64,000 bases of DNA from Lysobacterales bacterium (GTDB lineage Bacteria > Pseudomonadota > Gammaproteobacteria > Xanthomonadales > Xanthomonadaceae): assembly GCA_019510125.1 (NCBI GenBank), contig JAEKKX010000006.1:434001-498000 (forward strand), given 5' to 3'. Positions 33,525 through 43,435 of this stretch are shown here, one piece after another. How positions within the stretch are numbered: position 1 is the first letter of the stretch; every line of letters begins with the position of its first letter. The notes below the pieces were generated by a model. It worked only from the letters and a program-made list of their open reading frames with translations, had not been told where the DNA came from and ran no database searches. A program made the position numbers and the translations under genes.

Positions 33525-34706
33525 TTACTGCGGTCGCGGCACCGACCCGGGGTGGGCCTTCTCGAACAGTTCGAGGATGCTCCGCGTCACCGCTTCGGTG
33601 CTGTTCCCGCGCAGCCAGAACTTCACCACCTGGGTCGAGCCCGGGATCAGCGCCCGGCCCAGTCGCGGCTGGCCGATGCCGTGCAGGCAGTTGTCGTCGG
33701 ACAGCGGATCCAGGCGCAGGCCGGTGTAGATGCCGTCCAGGTGTTCCCAGTGGTTCATCATGATCCAGCCCGCGATCACGCCCTCGCGCACCTTGCCCAC
33801 CTCCGGCGAGAGGCCGAGCTGCGAGGCGACGTGGAAATCGACCAGGTCGAAGCCGTAGGCGTCGGCGAAATTGTGCTGGACCTCGCCGCCGCCGACGCGG
33901 CCGGCGATCTCCAGGAACACGAGCTCGTCGTCGGGGGTGCGGATCAACTCCATGTGGAACACGCCCTCGGGCGAAGGCAGCCCGTTCACCACCTCGCGGG
34001 TGAAGTCGATCATCCGCTGGCGCAGCACCGGGTCGTCCACGCCCACCGAGCCGACCGGCTTGCGGTCGATGTAGAGCATGTGGCAGTTGTTGATGTACAG
34101 GTGCGGGACCGCGACGAAGCCGTTGGGGCCGTAGGCGCCGTCGACGTGGTAGACCTCGCCCTCGACGAACTCCTCCAGCAGCGCGCCGGTGGCGACGTCG
34201 TCCACGTGCGCGGCGTAGTCCTCGTAGGAATGGCACAGGTAGACGCCGCCCGAGGCGGTGCCGTCCACCTTCTTGATCACGCAGGAGCGGAAGTTCTCCG
34301 GGGTGATCGTGCCCGGCTCGATGTCGCGGATCACGCGCACGCCCTTCGGGCCGAGGATCTGCTTCATCCTGCGCTTGTCGCGGAACGCCTCGACCTCGGC
34401 CGGACGCGGGCCCGGGATGTTGAAGACCTCGCGGATGTAGGCCGCGGGCAGGACGGTGTGCTCGTCGAGCGCGACCACCCGCTCGAACGGGAACTGGGCG
34501 TACACCGCCTGCAGCATCATCAGCAGTTCGCGCGGGTCCTCGCTCTTGGGCATGGTGATGCCGCGGACTTCGTCGTCGGCCAGGCACATGCGGATGTAGC
34601 GCAGCCCGTTCGGGTCGCAGACGTGCCAGATTTCGTGTTCGCGGTGGTCCAGGTGGCGGGTGCCGAACGGAAGGTCGGCCCAGATGTTCAAGAACAGAAT
34701 CTTCAT
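33525..34706 (-). CDS. ATP-grasp family ligase-like enzyme
   Basis: Product of 393 aa from ATG 34706. Motifs of the ATP-grasp fold are visible: FRDKRRMKQILGPKGV (about 113-128), SCVIKKVDGTASGGVYLC (ATP-binding Lys region), GALLEEFVEGEVYHVDGAY and the metal-binding FHMELIRTPDDELVFLEIAGR (split by function around Glu and Asn/Gly). These enzymes form amide or thioester bonds through an acyl-phosphate. Substrate not recognisable; no peptide or siderophore genes are nearby. Cytoplasmic. Confidence 0.82.
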   Translation of the reverse strand: MKILFLNIWADLPFGTRHLDHREHEIWHVCDPNGLRYIRMCLADDEVRGITMPKSEDPRELLMMLQAVYAQFPFERVVALDEHTVLPAAYIREVFNIPGPRPAEVEAFRDKRRMKQILGPKGVRVIRDIEPGTITPENFRSCVIKKVDGTASGGVYLCHSYEDYAAHVDDVATGALLEEFVEGEVYHVDGAYGPNGFVAVPHLYINNCHMLYIDRKPVGSVGVDDPVLRQRMIDFTREVVNGLPSPEGVFHMELIRTPDDELVFLEIAGRVGGGEVQHNFADAYGFDLVDFHVASQLGLSPEVGKVREGVIAGWIMMNHWEHLDGIYTGLRLDPLSDDNCLHGIGQPRLGRALIPGSTQVVKFWLRGNSTEAVTRSILELFEKAHPGSVPRPQ

Positions 34707-34882
34707 GACGCGCGTCCCTGCTCCATGTCGCGGTGTCCAGTTCGATTGTCGGTGCGTCCGGACGGGCGTCCGGGCCGCGGGCGCCCATGATAGGCGACTT
34801 GAATGCCGCCCGCACCACACGGTCGGGCGTCCCGGATCGGCGGCGTCGGGACCGGCGCGGCGGGGACCTCCGGCGCGCGCCC

Positions 34883-35527
34883 TCAGCGTCCGGACAGCAC
34901 CTGCGCCATCACCGCGATGTAGTGGCAGACGCTGCCGGCGATCACGAACAGGTGCCAGATCGCGTGGGCGTAGGGCAGCCTCGGGTGGTGGTAGAAGTAG
35001 GTGCCCAGGGTGTAGGCCACGCCGCCGCCCAGCAGCCAGCCGAAGGTCCAGGCGTCCAGCGCCGCCATCGCCGGCTTGGCCGCGAACACGATCAGCCAGC
35101 CCATCGCGATGTAGACCAGGGTCGAGATGCGGTGGAAGCGGCCGGTGTACATCAGCTTGAAGATCACCCCGAACACGGCCAGCGCCCAGATCGTGCCGAA
35201 CAGCCACCAGCCCACCGGTCCACGCAGGCCGATCAGGGTGAACGGCGTGTAGGTGCCGGCGATCAGCAGGTAGATCGCGCAGTGGTCGAAGATCTGCAGC
35301 CGGCCCTTGGCGGCCGGGTGCTGGATCGCGTGGTACAGGGTCGAGGCGGTGTAGAGCAGCAGCAGGGTGATGCCGAAGACGATCGCGGCGCTCAACTGCC
35401 AGCCGTCGCCGTACAGCGCCGCGAGCGTGATCAGGACCGCGCCCCCGGCCAGGGCCGCGGCGGCGCCGAGCCCGTGGGTCAGCGCGCTGGCGATCTCCTC
35501 GCGGAGGGTCTCGATGCGGTCGGTCAT
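34883..35527 (-). CDS. Hemolysin III / PAQR family membrane protein
   Basis: Product of 214 aa from ATG 35527, with seven membrane segments. PAQR motifs are present: EEIASALTHGLGAAAALAG (first His), ASTLYHAIQHP, FDHCAIYLLIAGTYTPF and the C-terminal YAHAIWHLFVIAGSVCHYIA, giving the conserved Ser/His/Asp/His set of a metal-dependent hydrolase-like site. Bacterial members are called hemolysin III or YqfA; true hemolytic activity is unproven here. Confidence 0.92.
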   Translation of the reverse strand: MTDRIETLREEIASALTHGLGAAAALAGGAVLITLAALYGDGWQLSAAIVFGITLLLLYTASTLYHAIQHPAAKGRLQIFDHCAIYLLIAGTYTPFTLIGLRGPVGWWLFGTIWALAVFGVIFKLMYTGRFHRISTLVYIAMGWLIVFAAKPAMAALDAWTFGWLLGGGVAYTLGTYFYHHPRLPYAHAIWHLFVIAGSVCHYIAVMAQVLSGR

Positions 35528-35627
35528 CCTTGGACGATGCCGGTCCCGGTTAGTGCAAACATTCCAAACCTGGCGGACGCCCCGGCGGGCTGTGCGATCA
35601 TGGGGGTCGAACCGCCCCGCGCCGCCC

Positions 35628-36251
35628 ATGATCGTCTCCCACCTGCACCGCTACCTGTTCGTCGCCATGCCCAAGACCGGCACCCACTCGGTCCGGCAGG
35701 CGCTGCGCGAGCACCTGGGGCCGGACGACATCGAACAGGTCGGGCTGTTCGTCAACAAGCGCTTCCCGTTCGACGAGATCGCGCAGCTCCAGCACGGGCA
35801 CCTCAGCGTGCGCCAGGTGCGGCCGTACCTCGGCGACGCGGTCTGCGACGAGTATTTCAAGTTCACCTTCGTGCGCAATCCGTTCGACCGGTTCGTCTCG
35901 TACTGCGCCTTCATGACCCGCCAGCAGGGCGCCTTCGACCGCGATCCGCGGGGCACCATGCGCCGCATCCTGTTCGAGCTGCGGCCGATGGACCACGTGC
36001 ATTTCCAGCCGCAGTACACCCTGCTGACGAACGATGCGGGCGCGCTGGAAATGGACTTCATCGGCCGGGTCGAGCGCATGCAGGACGACTACGACGCGAT
36101 CTGCGCGCGGATCGGCATCCCGTCGCGGCCGCTGGACAGGGTCAACAGCTCCCGTCGCGGCGACTATCGCCAGTACTACGACCGGGCCCTGATGGAAGGC
36201 GTCGCCGCGCTGTACCGCGGCGATCTCGAACGCTTCGGCTACACCTTCTGA
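35628..36251 (+). CDS. Sulfotransferase family 2 protein
   Basis: Product of 207 aa from ATG 35628. The phosphosulfate-binding loop is LFVAMPKTGTHSVRQAL (about 10-26) and the 3'-phosphate motif is FTFVRNPFDRFVSYC (about 80-94), characteristic of the carbohydrate sulfotransferase-like family. It ends FIGRVERMQDDYDAICARIG with a short tail. It probably transfers sulfate from PAPS to a surface glycan or lipid; acceptor unknown. It is the second sulfotransferase in the window and not clearly related to the one at 22614. Confidence 0.85.
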   Translation: MIVSHLHRYLFVAMPKTGTHSVRQALREHLGPDDIEQVGLFVNKRFPFDEIAQLQHGHLSVRQVRPYLGDAVCDEYFKFTFVRNPFDRFVSYCAFMTRQQGAFDRDPRGTMRRILFELRPMDHVHFQPQYTLLTNDAGALEMDFIGRVERMQDDYDAICARIGIPSRPLDRVNSSRRGDYRQYYDRALMEGVAALYRGDLERFGYTF

Positions 36252-36323
36252 GCCGGCCCGCCGGGGCGGCCCCTCCGCGTCCGGCGTCCGCGGCGGTCGC
36301 GGCAGGGCGCGGGGCGGTCGGCC

Positions 36324-36354
36324 AAAAAAAACATCCGGCCGGAGCCGGATGTTT
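36324..36354 (-). terminator. Intrinsic terminator of the small membrane protein gene
   Basis: AAACATCCGGC, 4-base loop, GCCGGATGTTT forms an 11-bp stem; on the minus strand it runs into eight T. It lies between convergent genes. Confidence 0.88.
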
Positions 36355-36381
36355 CGGTGTCGCGATGAAGCGCCGGATGGA

Positions 36382-36633
36382 TCAGGGCGTCGCGGGCGCG
36401 GGCACGGCGGAGAGCGCCGCCAGGTCCGGACGGAACGCGATCGCCAGCGCGATGCCGACGAGGAACAGGATGAACGGGATCTTGTTCTCGGCGAAGTTCT
36501 TGATGCCGTAGTAGATCGTGTAGAACCCGCAGATGAAGGTCAGGATCGCCGCGATGGCGCCGTCCTTCTTCGCGGCGTTGACGGTCATCCAGATCGCGCC
36601 GATCAGGATCAGAAAGGAACCGATGAAATACAT
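36382..36633 (-). CDS. Small two/three-helix membrane protein
   Basis: Product of 83 aa with hydrophobic segments IGSFLILIGAIWMTVNA, AIAAILTFICGFYTIYYGI and IPFILFLVGIALAIAF, followed by an Ala/Pro-rich end. It has its own strong terminator. It resembles small uncharacterised membrane proteins common in Xanthomonadaceae. Function unknown. Confidence 0.7.
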   Translation of the reverse strand: MYFIGSFLILIGAIWMTVNAAKKDGAIAAILTFICGFYTIYYGIKNFAENKIPFILFLVGIALAIAFRPDLAALSAVPAPATP

Positions 36634-36708
36634 GGAAACACTCCCCAGTGTTCGACCCCGTTGCGGGGCGCGGCAAGCGTAGCGGATCGGACGGGGCGCC
36701 GGGAAGGG

Positions 36709-37197
36709 TCAGAGCCGGTTGAGCCGGCGCACCCGCGCCAGGCGCCGGCGGATGCTGCGGGCGTCGTCGAACAGGTACTCCTCGACCTCCACCTGCATCC
36801 CGTCCCCGGCCGCGAACGCCTCGCGCATGGCGTACAGGCGGCCGTTGCCCTCGAACGCCAGCCAGCGGTCGCCGTCGGCGACCACCTTGATCGCCGAGAC
36901 CGACGGGATGATCGCCTGCAGCGCCGCGCCGTCGAGGGTGCGGGTGGCGAGCAGGGCGTCGCGGTGCGCGCGCAGGGCCTCGGTGCGTGCGCGGGTGGCG
37001 GCGAGCGCGTTCTCGCGGTCGATGCGGTGGATCGGTTCGAGCTTCTCCAGCGGCACCAGCACGATGCGCTTGTCGCGGCGCTTGCGGTGGATGTCGAGGA
37101 CGACCTTGCCCATGTAGGCGTCCTTGTAGTCCATCTGCGCCACCTCGCTGCGTTTGCCCAGGAGGTAGCGCCACCATTGGCCGAGCGCCGCGAACAT
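36709..37197 (-). CDS. Conserved hypothetical protein
   Basis: Product of 162 aa, four bases after the prfC stop codon and therefore probably co-transcribed. Predicted cytoplasmic. A basic segment DIHRKRRDKRIVLVPLEKLEPIH (split here by a possible ParB-like LEKLEP motif) is followed by a helical middle and the acidic MQVEVEEYLF. I do not recognise a family with confidence. Confidence 0.65.
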   Translation of the reverse strand: MFAALGQWWRYLLGKRSEVAQMDYKDAYMGKVVLDIHRKRRDKRIVLVPLEKLEPIHRIDRENALAATRARTEALRAHRDALLATRTLDGAALQAIIPSVSAIKVVADGDRWLAFEGNGRLYAMREAFAAGDGMQVEVEEYLFDDARSIRRRLARVRRLNRL

Positions 37198-37201
37198 GCG
37201 G

Positions 37202-38818
<1,617 letters not shown>

Positions 38819-38893
38819 GCGGCGACGGCGCCGCACGGCGCCCGGGGAGCGAAGGGAGGGGCGGGATTATAGCGGCTGGGGTCCACCCCCACC

Positions 38894-38987
38894 GTAGGGC
38901 GGGTCCTGACCCGCCGTCATGTCGTTTCCGTGCGATGGCGTGCCGAGGCCCGGCGGCATGCCGCTCCTGTGCGATGGCGGGCCAAGG
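38894..38987 (+). repeat. GTAG-type REP followed by a degenerate 33-bp direct repeat
   Basis: GTAGGGCGGGTCCTGACCCG... (38894-38915) is a REP palindrome. After it, two 33-base units (38916-38948 and 38955-38987) share a core GTGCGATGGCG and are about 80 percent alike. They lie between divergent prfC and tag. Confidence 0.65.
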
Positions 38988-39036
38988 ACTACCCTGCCGA
39001 CATCGGGTGTCGGCAGCCGGCGGTATCCTGCGCGGC

Positions 39037-39573
39037 ATGAGCGCCTATTGCGACATCGCCCCCGGCCACCCCGTCCACGGGCCCTACCACGACCACGAAT
39101 ACGGCTTCCCGACCCGCGACGAGGCGGCGCTGTTCGAGCGGCTGGTGCTGGAGATCAACCAGGCCGGGCTGAGCTGGGAGACCATCCTCCGGAAGCGCGA
39201 GGGCTTCCGCCACGCCTACGACGGCTTCGACGTGGACACCGTGGCCGCCTACGGCGAGGCCGAACGTGCCCGGCTGCTGGCCGACCCCGGGATCATCCGC
39301 AACCGGCTCAAGGTCAATGCGGCCATCCACAATGCGCAGGTGATCCGCGGGTTCCGCGCCAGCCACGGTGGCTTCGCCGACTGGCTCGATGCGCACGCGA
39401 CGCTGGACGGCCGTCCGCGCGACAAGCCGGCATGGGTCAAGCTGTTCGGCAGGACGTTCAAGTTCACCGGCGGCGAGATCGTCGGCGAATTCCTGATGAG
39501 CCTGGGGTATCTGCCGGGCGCGCACCGCGCCGACTGCCCGGTGGTCGCCCGGATCGCCGCGGCGCGCGGCTGA
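39037..39573 (+). CDS. tag: DNA-3-methyladenine glycosylase I
   Basis: Product of 178 aa from ATG 39037. Tag signatures: HDHEYGFPTRDEAALFERLVLE (about 18-40, split here by the family pattern), EINQAGLSWETILRKREGFR and LADPGIIRNRLKVNAAIHNA. Zinc ligands are conserved as Cys5, His18 or His20, and the C-terminal His/Cys of HRADCP. It excises 3-methyladenine from alkylated DNA. Followed closely by a convergent membrane-protein gene. Confidence 0.94.
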   Translation: MSAYCDIAPGHPVHGPYHDHEYGFPTRDEAALFERLVLEINQAGLSWETILRKREGFRHAYDGFDVDTVAAYGEAERARLLADPGIIRNRLKVNAAIHNAQVIRGFRASHGGFADWLDAHATLDGRPRDKPAWVKLFGRTFKFTGGEIVGEFLMSLGYLPGAHRADCPVVARIAAARG

Positions 39574-39579
39574 CGCCGC

Positions 39580-40053
39580 TCAGCGGCCGGGCATGCGCGC
39601 GGCGCCCGCGTCGTCGGCCCGGCGGGGCCAGCGCCAGGCCTGCACCACGACCGTCGCGGTGAGGGCGGCCTCCAGCGCGGCGAATCCCCGGTAGAACAGC
39701 CAATGGTCCTGCAGCGCCAGCCATGCCATCAGCACGGTGAACGCGGCGCCGAAGACGAGGTTCGTCCAGCGGCACAGCCCGGCCGGCAGCAGCAGCGACA
39801 GCGCGACCAGCAGGCTGGGGATCGCCATCATCAGCGACACGCCCGCGAGGACGCCTTCGCTCACCGTTCCCGAGCCCATCCGGCCTTCGAGCATGCCCTG
39901 CAGCTTGCCGGGCGTGTACAGCTCGAAGTAGTCGCAGTAGAGGTAGCAGAACATCGTCGACGCCCACAGCGCGGCGAGCACCATCCGCACCGGGGGTTTG
40001 CGGTCTTCGAGACGGGCCACGGGCGACTCCGGTCCGGGGGAGGGCGTCACCAT
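39580..40053 (-). CDS. Four-helix membrane protein (DUF6326-like)
   Basis: Product of 157 aa. The first helix contains WASTMFCYLYCDYFELYTPG, a sequence typical of small proteins annotated DUF6326. Three further helices follow (LMMAIPSLLVALSLLLPAGL, LVFGAAFTVLMAWLAL, ALEAALTATVVVQAW). Function unknown. Confidence 0.72.
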   Translation of the reverse strand: MVTPSPGPESPVARLEDRKPPVRMVLAALWASTMFCYLYCDYFELYTPGKLQGMLEGRMGSGTVSEGVLAGVSLMMAIPSLLVALSLLLPAGLCRWTNLVFGAAFTVLMAWLALQDHWLFYRGFAALEAALTATVVVQAWRWPRRADDAGAARMPGR

Positions 40054-40087
40054 GGCACGTCGTCCACGGGGCGGGATGTGGCGAACG

Positions 40088-40954
40088 TCAGGGCGCCTCG
40101 GCGAACCGCAGCGCGCCCTGCGGCCCGATCATCCGGAACCGGATCGAGGCCAGGCGCATCCCGCGGTTGGCCTGCACCGCGAAATGCAGGTGCGGACCGG
40201 TCGCGAAGCCGGTCGCGCCGACCAGGCCGATCGTCTCGCCGGCGGTGACCCGCTGCCCGGGACGCACGCGCACGCCGCCGTGCTGCAGGTGCGCGTACAG
40301 CGCCATGCTGCCGTCGGCGTGGACGATGCGCACGAAGTTGGCCCGGCCGAGGTCGGACGCGCGGTCCTGGCCGGCGCCGTCGTGGTCGGCCTCGACCTCC
40401 ATCACGACGCCGTCGCGCGCGGCGCGCACCGGCGTGCCGGCGTCGGCGCCGAAATCGACGGCGTAGCGGTTCTCGTCGTCGCGATGGCTCCAGCCGCCGC
40501 CCCAGCCCTGTTCGATCCGCAGGGTCGCGCCGGCGAGCGGAAAGCCGTAGACCGCGTCGTCGACGCGGGCGCCGGGCGCGCCGCGCACCGCGACCATCAG
40601 CAGCCGCGCGTCGGCGTCGTCCGGCATCCGCGCGATCCGGCGGCGTTCGCCGGCGCGCAGCGTCGTCCGCAGCGGCAGCGCCGGTTCGATGCCCGGGACC
40701 GCGCTGCGCTCGGCGCGCAGTTCGATCTCGACCGGCCCGGCCAGCGCGTTGTCGGCCCAGGCCTCGATCGCGCCGGCGTGCGGCTCGAAGCGCAGGCGCA
40801 CGGCCGGCGCGTCGGGCGCGCGCGACGGGACGTCGGGCGCGATGGGCGCGGGCGCGTCGCGATGCAGCCCGCCGTCGCGCCAGCGGTAGAAATCGTCGGC
40901 CCGGGCCGCGCCGACGGCGAGCAGCAGCGACAGCGCGATCGTCGCCGCGCGCAT
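40088..40954 (-). CDS. M23 family (LytM-type) metallopeptidase
   Basis: Product of 288 aa from ATG 40954 with a signal peptide (LSLLLAVGAARA). The C-terminal M23 domain (about 150-265) shows NRYAVDFGADAGTPVRAARDG, LYAHLQHGGVRVRPGQ and GFATGPHLHFAVQ, which carries the HxH zinc motif. The N-terminal His of the usual HxxxD motif is not in the standard place (Arg before YAVD), although SHRDDEN just upstream supplies a His, a variant seen in this subfamily. It probably cleaves peptidoglycan cross-links or other peptides in the periplasm. The stop is 6 bases... upstream gene ends at 40960, so the pair is probably co-transcribed. Confidence 0.85.
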   Translation of the reverse strand: MRAATIALSLLLAVGAARADDFYRWRDGGLHRDAPAPIAPDVPSRAPDAPAVRLRFEPHAGAIEAWADNALAGPVEIELRAERSAVPGIEPALPLRTTLRAGERRRIARMPDDADARLLMVAVRGAPGARVDDAVYGFPLAGATLRIEQGWGGGWSHRDDENRYAVDFGADAGTPVRAARDGVVMEVEADHDGAGQDRASDLGRANFVRIVHADGSMALYAHLQHGGVRVRPGQRVTAGETIGLVGATGFATGPHLHFAVQANRGMRLASIRFRMIGPQGALRFAEAP

Positions 40955-40959
40955 GGCGG

Positions 40960-42060
40960 TCAGCGGCAGGCCGCGTCGAGTTTCAGCGCATCGACGAGGC
41001 CGCGCAGGTCGAACGCCGCGACCGAGGTGTCGGCGTGCATCGCGAACAGCGCGCCGTGCGGGAAGCGTTCGCTCGGCGTCGTGCGCAGGGCGATGCCGTC
41101 GGTCGCGGCCGTGGTCTCGCCCCGGAAGTTCGCGACCAGCGCCAGGCTGCGCCGGTCGAAGAGGTGGAACACGGTGTGGTCGGACAACTGGTCGACCGCG
41201 ACCCAGTAGCCGCGCGTCTTGCCGCAGGCCCACAGCGCGACGCCCTCGGCCTCGAAGGCGAAGGTGTCGCCGGGGATGTGGCGCCCGGTGGCGCGGCCGG
41301 CGAAGGTGTATTCGCGGAGGGTCGAATGCGGCATCGACTCGTCGGCGATCAGCAGCCGGTCGTGCGCCGGGTCGCCGGCGATCGACTCGACCACGCGCAG
41401 GGCGTCGGCGTCGGTGGTCGCGCCGAAATGTCCCCCGGGCGTCGCCGTCGCCTGGCCGTCCGCATCGAAACGCACCCGGTAGCGCTGCACCCGGTGGTCC
41501 AGCGTGTCCAGCGGCGGGACGATGTCGAAGCGCGCACCCAGCATGTAGTTGTCGGTGATGTAGACCTCGACGCTGCCGTCGGCCGACGGGTCCAGCCACA
41601 GGCCGTAGGGCGAGCGCAGTTCGCCCTCGCCGAAGGTGCCCAGCGGGCGGAAATCCGGCAGCGACAGCACCTGCACGCGGTGGTTGTCGCGCTCGACCAC
41701 GAACACCCGGTCGCCGGCGACCGCGATCCCGTTGGGACGCTTGAACTGCCCGGGCGCCGCGCCCTTGCCGCCGACCTCGCGCAGGCGCTCGCCGGTGTCG
41801 GCGTCGAACACCACCAGCCGATGCATCGACTTGGCGGTCGCGATGACCCACGGCCGGCCGTCGGCGCCGTGCCAGGCGGCCAGCGAGTCGAGTTCCTCGC
41901 CGGGATTGGGCGCCGAGACGTAGCTTTCGCGCAGCGTCTCGACCGCGCCGGCGGGCGGCGGGGCGGCGGTCGCGGCGCGGGACGAGGCGCAGGCGGCCAG
42001 CAGGGACAGGAGGACGGTCGAAACGAGGGCGCCGAGGGGCGCGGGAGTCGGGGTGCGCAT
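40960..42060 (-). CDS. Phytase-like beta-propeller lipoprotein
   Basis: Product of 366 aa. Lipoprotein signal with lipobox LLAACAS (Cys about residue 24). The rest forms a propeller with repeats such as RLVVFDADTGERLREVGGKG, FKRPNGIAVAGDRVFVVERD, LRSPYGLWLDPSADGSVEVY and ADESMPHSTLREYTFAGR. The Asp-rich loops and overall order resemble beta-propeller phytases, which release phosphate from phytate with calcium. I cannot exclude a non-enzymatic NHL-type propeller. Located in the periplasm or on the outer membrane. The M23 gene starts 5 bases downstream of its stop. Confidence 0.75.
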   Translation of the reverse strand: MRTPTPAPLGALVSTVLLSLLAACASSRAATAAPPPAGAVETLRESYVSAPNPGEELDSLAAWHGADGRPWVIATAKSMHRLVVFDADTGERLREVGGKGAAPGQFKRPNGIAVAGDRVFVVERDNHRVQVLSLPDFRPLGTFGEGELRSPYGLWLDPSADGSVEVYITDNYMLGARFDIVPPLDTLDHRVQRYRVRFDADGQATATPGGHFGATTDADALRVVESIAGDPAHDRLLIADESMPHSTLREYTFAGRATGRHIPGDTFAFEAEGVALWACGKTRGYWVAVDQLSDHTVFHLFDRRSLALVANFRGETTAATDGIALRTTPSERFPHGALFAMHADTSVAAFDLRGLVDALKLDAACR

Positions 42061-42111
42061 CGGCCAAAGTATCGCCCAAGGCGATCCGGCGGCACAGTCG
42101 GCGAAAGTCGT

Positions 42112-42140
42112 ATCGCTTCATTCGCATGAAGCGATTGACA
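42112..42140 (+). promoter_or_regulatory. Palindromic operator overlapping a consensus -35 box of the met operon
   Basis: ATCGCTTCAT-TCGC-ATGAAGCGAT is a perfect 10-bp inverted repeat (42112-42135). Its last T begins TTGACA (42135-42140), a perfect -35 hexamer. A weak -10 (CAAGCT) lies 17 bases on. The layout suggests a repressor site blocking RNA polymerase. Which regulator binds is unknown (MetR/SahR-type factors are candidates from methionine biology). Confidence 0.55.
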
Positions 42141-42165
42141 TCCGTGGAAAGCTCCGGCAAGCTGC

Positions 42166-42297
42166 GGCCATCCATCAAGACCGGCTGAGGGACAGGCCCG
42201 AAGACGCCGGGGCAACCTGATGGCAGCGTGCGATCCGCGCGCGGCCGTGAAGGTGCCAACTCCTGCGGGGACCTGTCGGTCCACCGGAAGATGGTTG
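42166..42297 (+). promoter_or_regulatory. SAM riboswitch (S-box, SAM-I type) upstream of metX
   Basis: The leader contains the conserved S-box blocks in order: ATCAAGA, GAGGGACAGGCCC, GAAGACGCCGGGGCAACC, then after a variable hairpin AAGGTGCCAACTCCTGC and a closing GATGG that can pair with CCATC at the 5' side. These match the SAM-I aptamer consensus. It precedes metX-metB-hom, so S-adenosylmethionine binding should switch the operon off. Confidence 0.92.
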
Positions 42298-42336
42298 CGC
42301 GCCGCGGCTGCGTGATGCCGGCGCTCAGCGGTTTTC

Positions 42337-42376
42337 GGTCTCCCCGCGGGCTCGATGGGCCCTTTTCCCGGAGACC
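42337..42376 (+). promoter_or_regulatory. metX: Putative expression platform masking the metX ribosome-binding site
   Basis: GGTCTCC (42337-42343) is complementary to GGAGACC (42370-42376), which contains the metX Shine-Dalgarno GGAGA eight bases before the ATG. Pairing would hide the site. Linking this to SAM binding is inference from layout; a short GGGC/GCCC hairpin followed by TTTT inside the loop could alternatively terminate transcription. Confidence 0.55.
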
Positions 42377-42382
42377 GCCGCC

Positions 42383-43435
42383 ATGTCCCTCGCCTTCGCC
42401 GAAACGCCCGCCGCCTGTCCCGCGTCGCGGCCGTCCTTTTCCGCGGCCGATGCCGCCGCCGTCGCCGCCGTCGATGCCCGCCGCGGTCGCGTCCCCGCGC
42501 GGCTTTCGCTGCGCCATGCCGGCGAGCGCGATCTCGCCATCGCCTGGGAACTGGCCGGTCCGGACGACGCCCCGGTGGTGATCGCCGCCGGCGGCATTTC
42601 CGCGCACCGCCACGTCGTTTCCAGCGAGACCTTCCCCGAGGCCGGCTGGTGGGAAGGCCAGAACGGCGCCGGGCTGGACCTGCGCCGGGTACGCGTGCTC
42701 GCGATCGACTGGCTGGGCGCCGACGGCGCGCTGGACGCGGTGATCGACAGCGCCGACCAGGCCGACGCGCTCGCGGCGGTGCTAGACGCGCTCGGCATCG
42801 CGCGCGTCGCCGCGTTCCTGGGCAGCTCCTACGGCGCGATGGTCGGCCTCCAGTTCGCCGCGCGGCATCCGCGCCGGGTCGGCCGGCTGCTGGCGATCAG
42901 CGGCGCGCACCGCGCGCATCCGTTCGCCAGCGCGTGGCGCGCGCTGCAGCGCCAGGCGGTGGCGCTGGGCCAGTTGCAGTGCGACGAGGCGCAGGGCCTG
43001 GCGCTGGCGCGGCAACTGGCGATGCTGAGCTACCGCACGCCGGAGGAGTTCGCCGAACGCTTCGACGACGCGCCGGCCGTCGCCCACGGCCGCGTCCGGG
43101 TCGCCGCCGAGGACTATCTCGAACACTGCGCCGCCGCGTGGGTCGCGCGCACGTCGCCGACCGCTTTCCTGCGCCTGTCCGAATCGATCGACCTGCACCG
43201 CGTCGATCCGGCCGCGGTGGCGGTGCCGACCACCGTGGTCGCGATCGAGGAGGACCGGCTCGTGCCGCAGGCCGACCTCGCCGCGCTGGCCGCGGCGCTG
43301 CCGCAGGGCGCGCTGCGGGTGCTGCGCTCGAAGGTCGGCCACGACGCCTTCCTGGTCGAGACCGCGGCGATCGCCGCGCTGGTGAAGGACACCCTCGACA
43401 GCGCTGCGCTCGACGCCTGCGGAGGTGCGGCATGA
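42383..43435 (+). CDS. metX: Homoserine O-acyltransferase, MetX family (probably O-succinyl)
   Basis: Product of 350 aa with an alpha/beta-hydrolase fold. The nucleophile elbow is FLGSSYGAMVGLQFA (Ser about 153), and the acid and base residues are in VAIEEDRLVPQ (Asp) and SKVGHDAFL (His). It activates homoserine for methionine synthesis. MetX-fold enzymes of Xanthomonadaceae have been reported to use succinyl-CoA, so the product may be O-succinylhomoserine; I cannot decide this from sequence. It is the first gene of a three-gene operon; its TGA overlaps the metB ATG. Confidence 0.92.
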   Translation: MSLAFAETPAACPASRPSFSAADAAAVAAVDARRGRVPARLSLRHAGERDLAIAWELAGPDDAPVVIAAGGISAHRHVVSSETFPEAGWWEGQNGAGLDLRRVRVLAIDWLGADGALDAVIDSADQADALAAVLDALGIARVAAFLGSSYGAMVGLQFAARHPRRVGRLLAISGAHRAHPFASAWRALQRQAVALGQLQCDEAQGLALARQLAMLSYRTPEEFAERFDDAPAVAHGRVRVAAEDYLEHCAAAWVARTSPTAFLRLSESIDLHRVDPAAVAVPTTVVAIEEDRLVPQADLAALAAALPQGALRVLRSKVGHDAFLVETAAIAALVKDTLDSAALDACGGAA

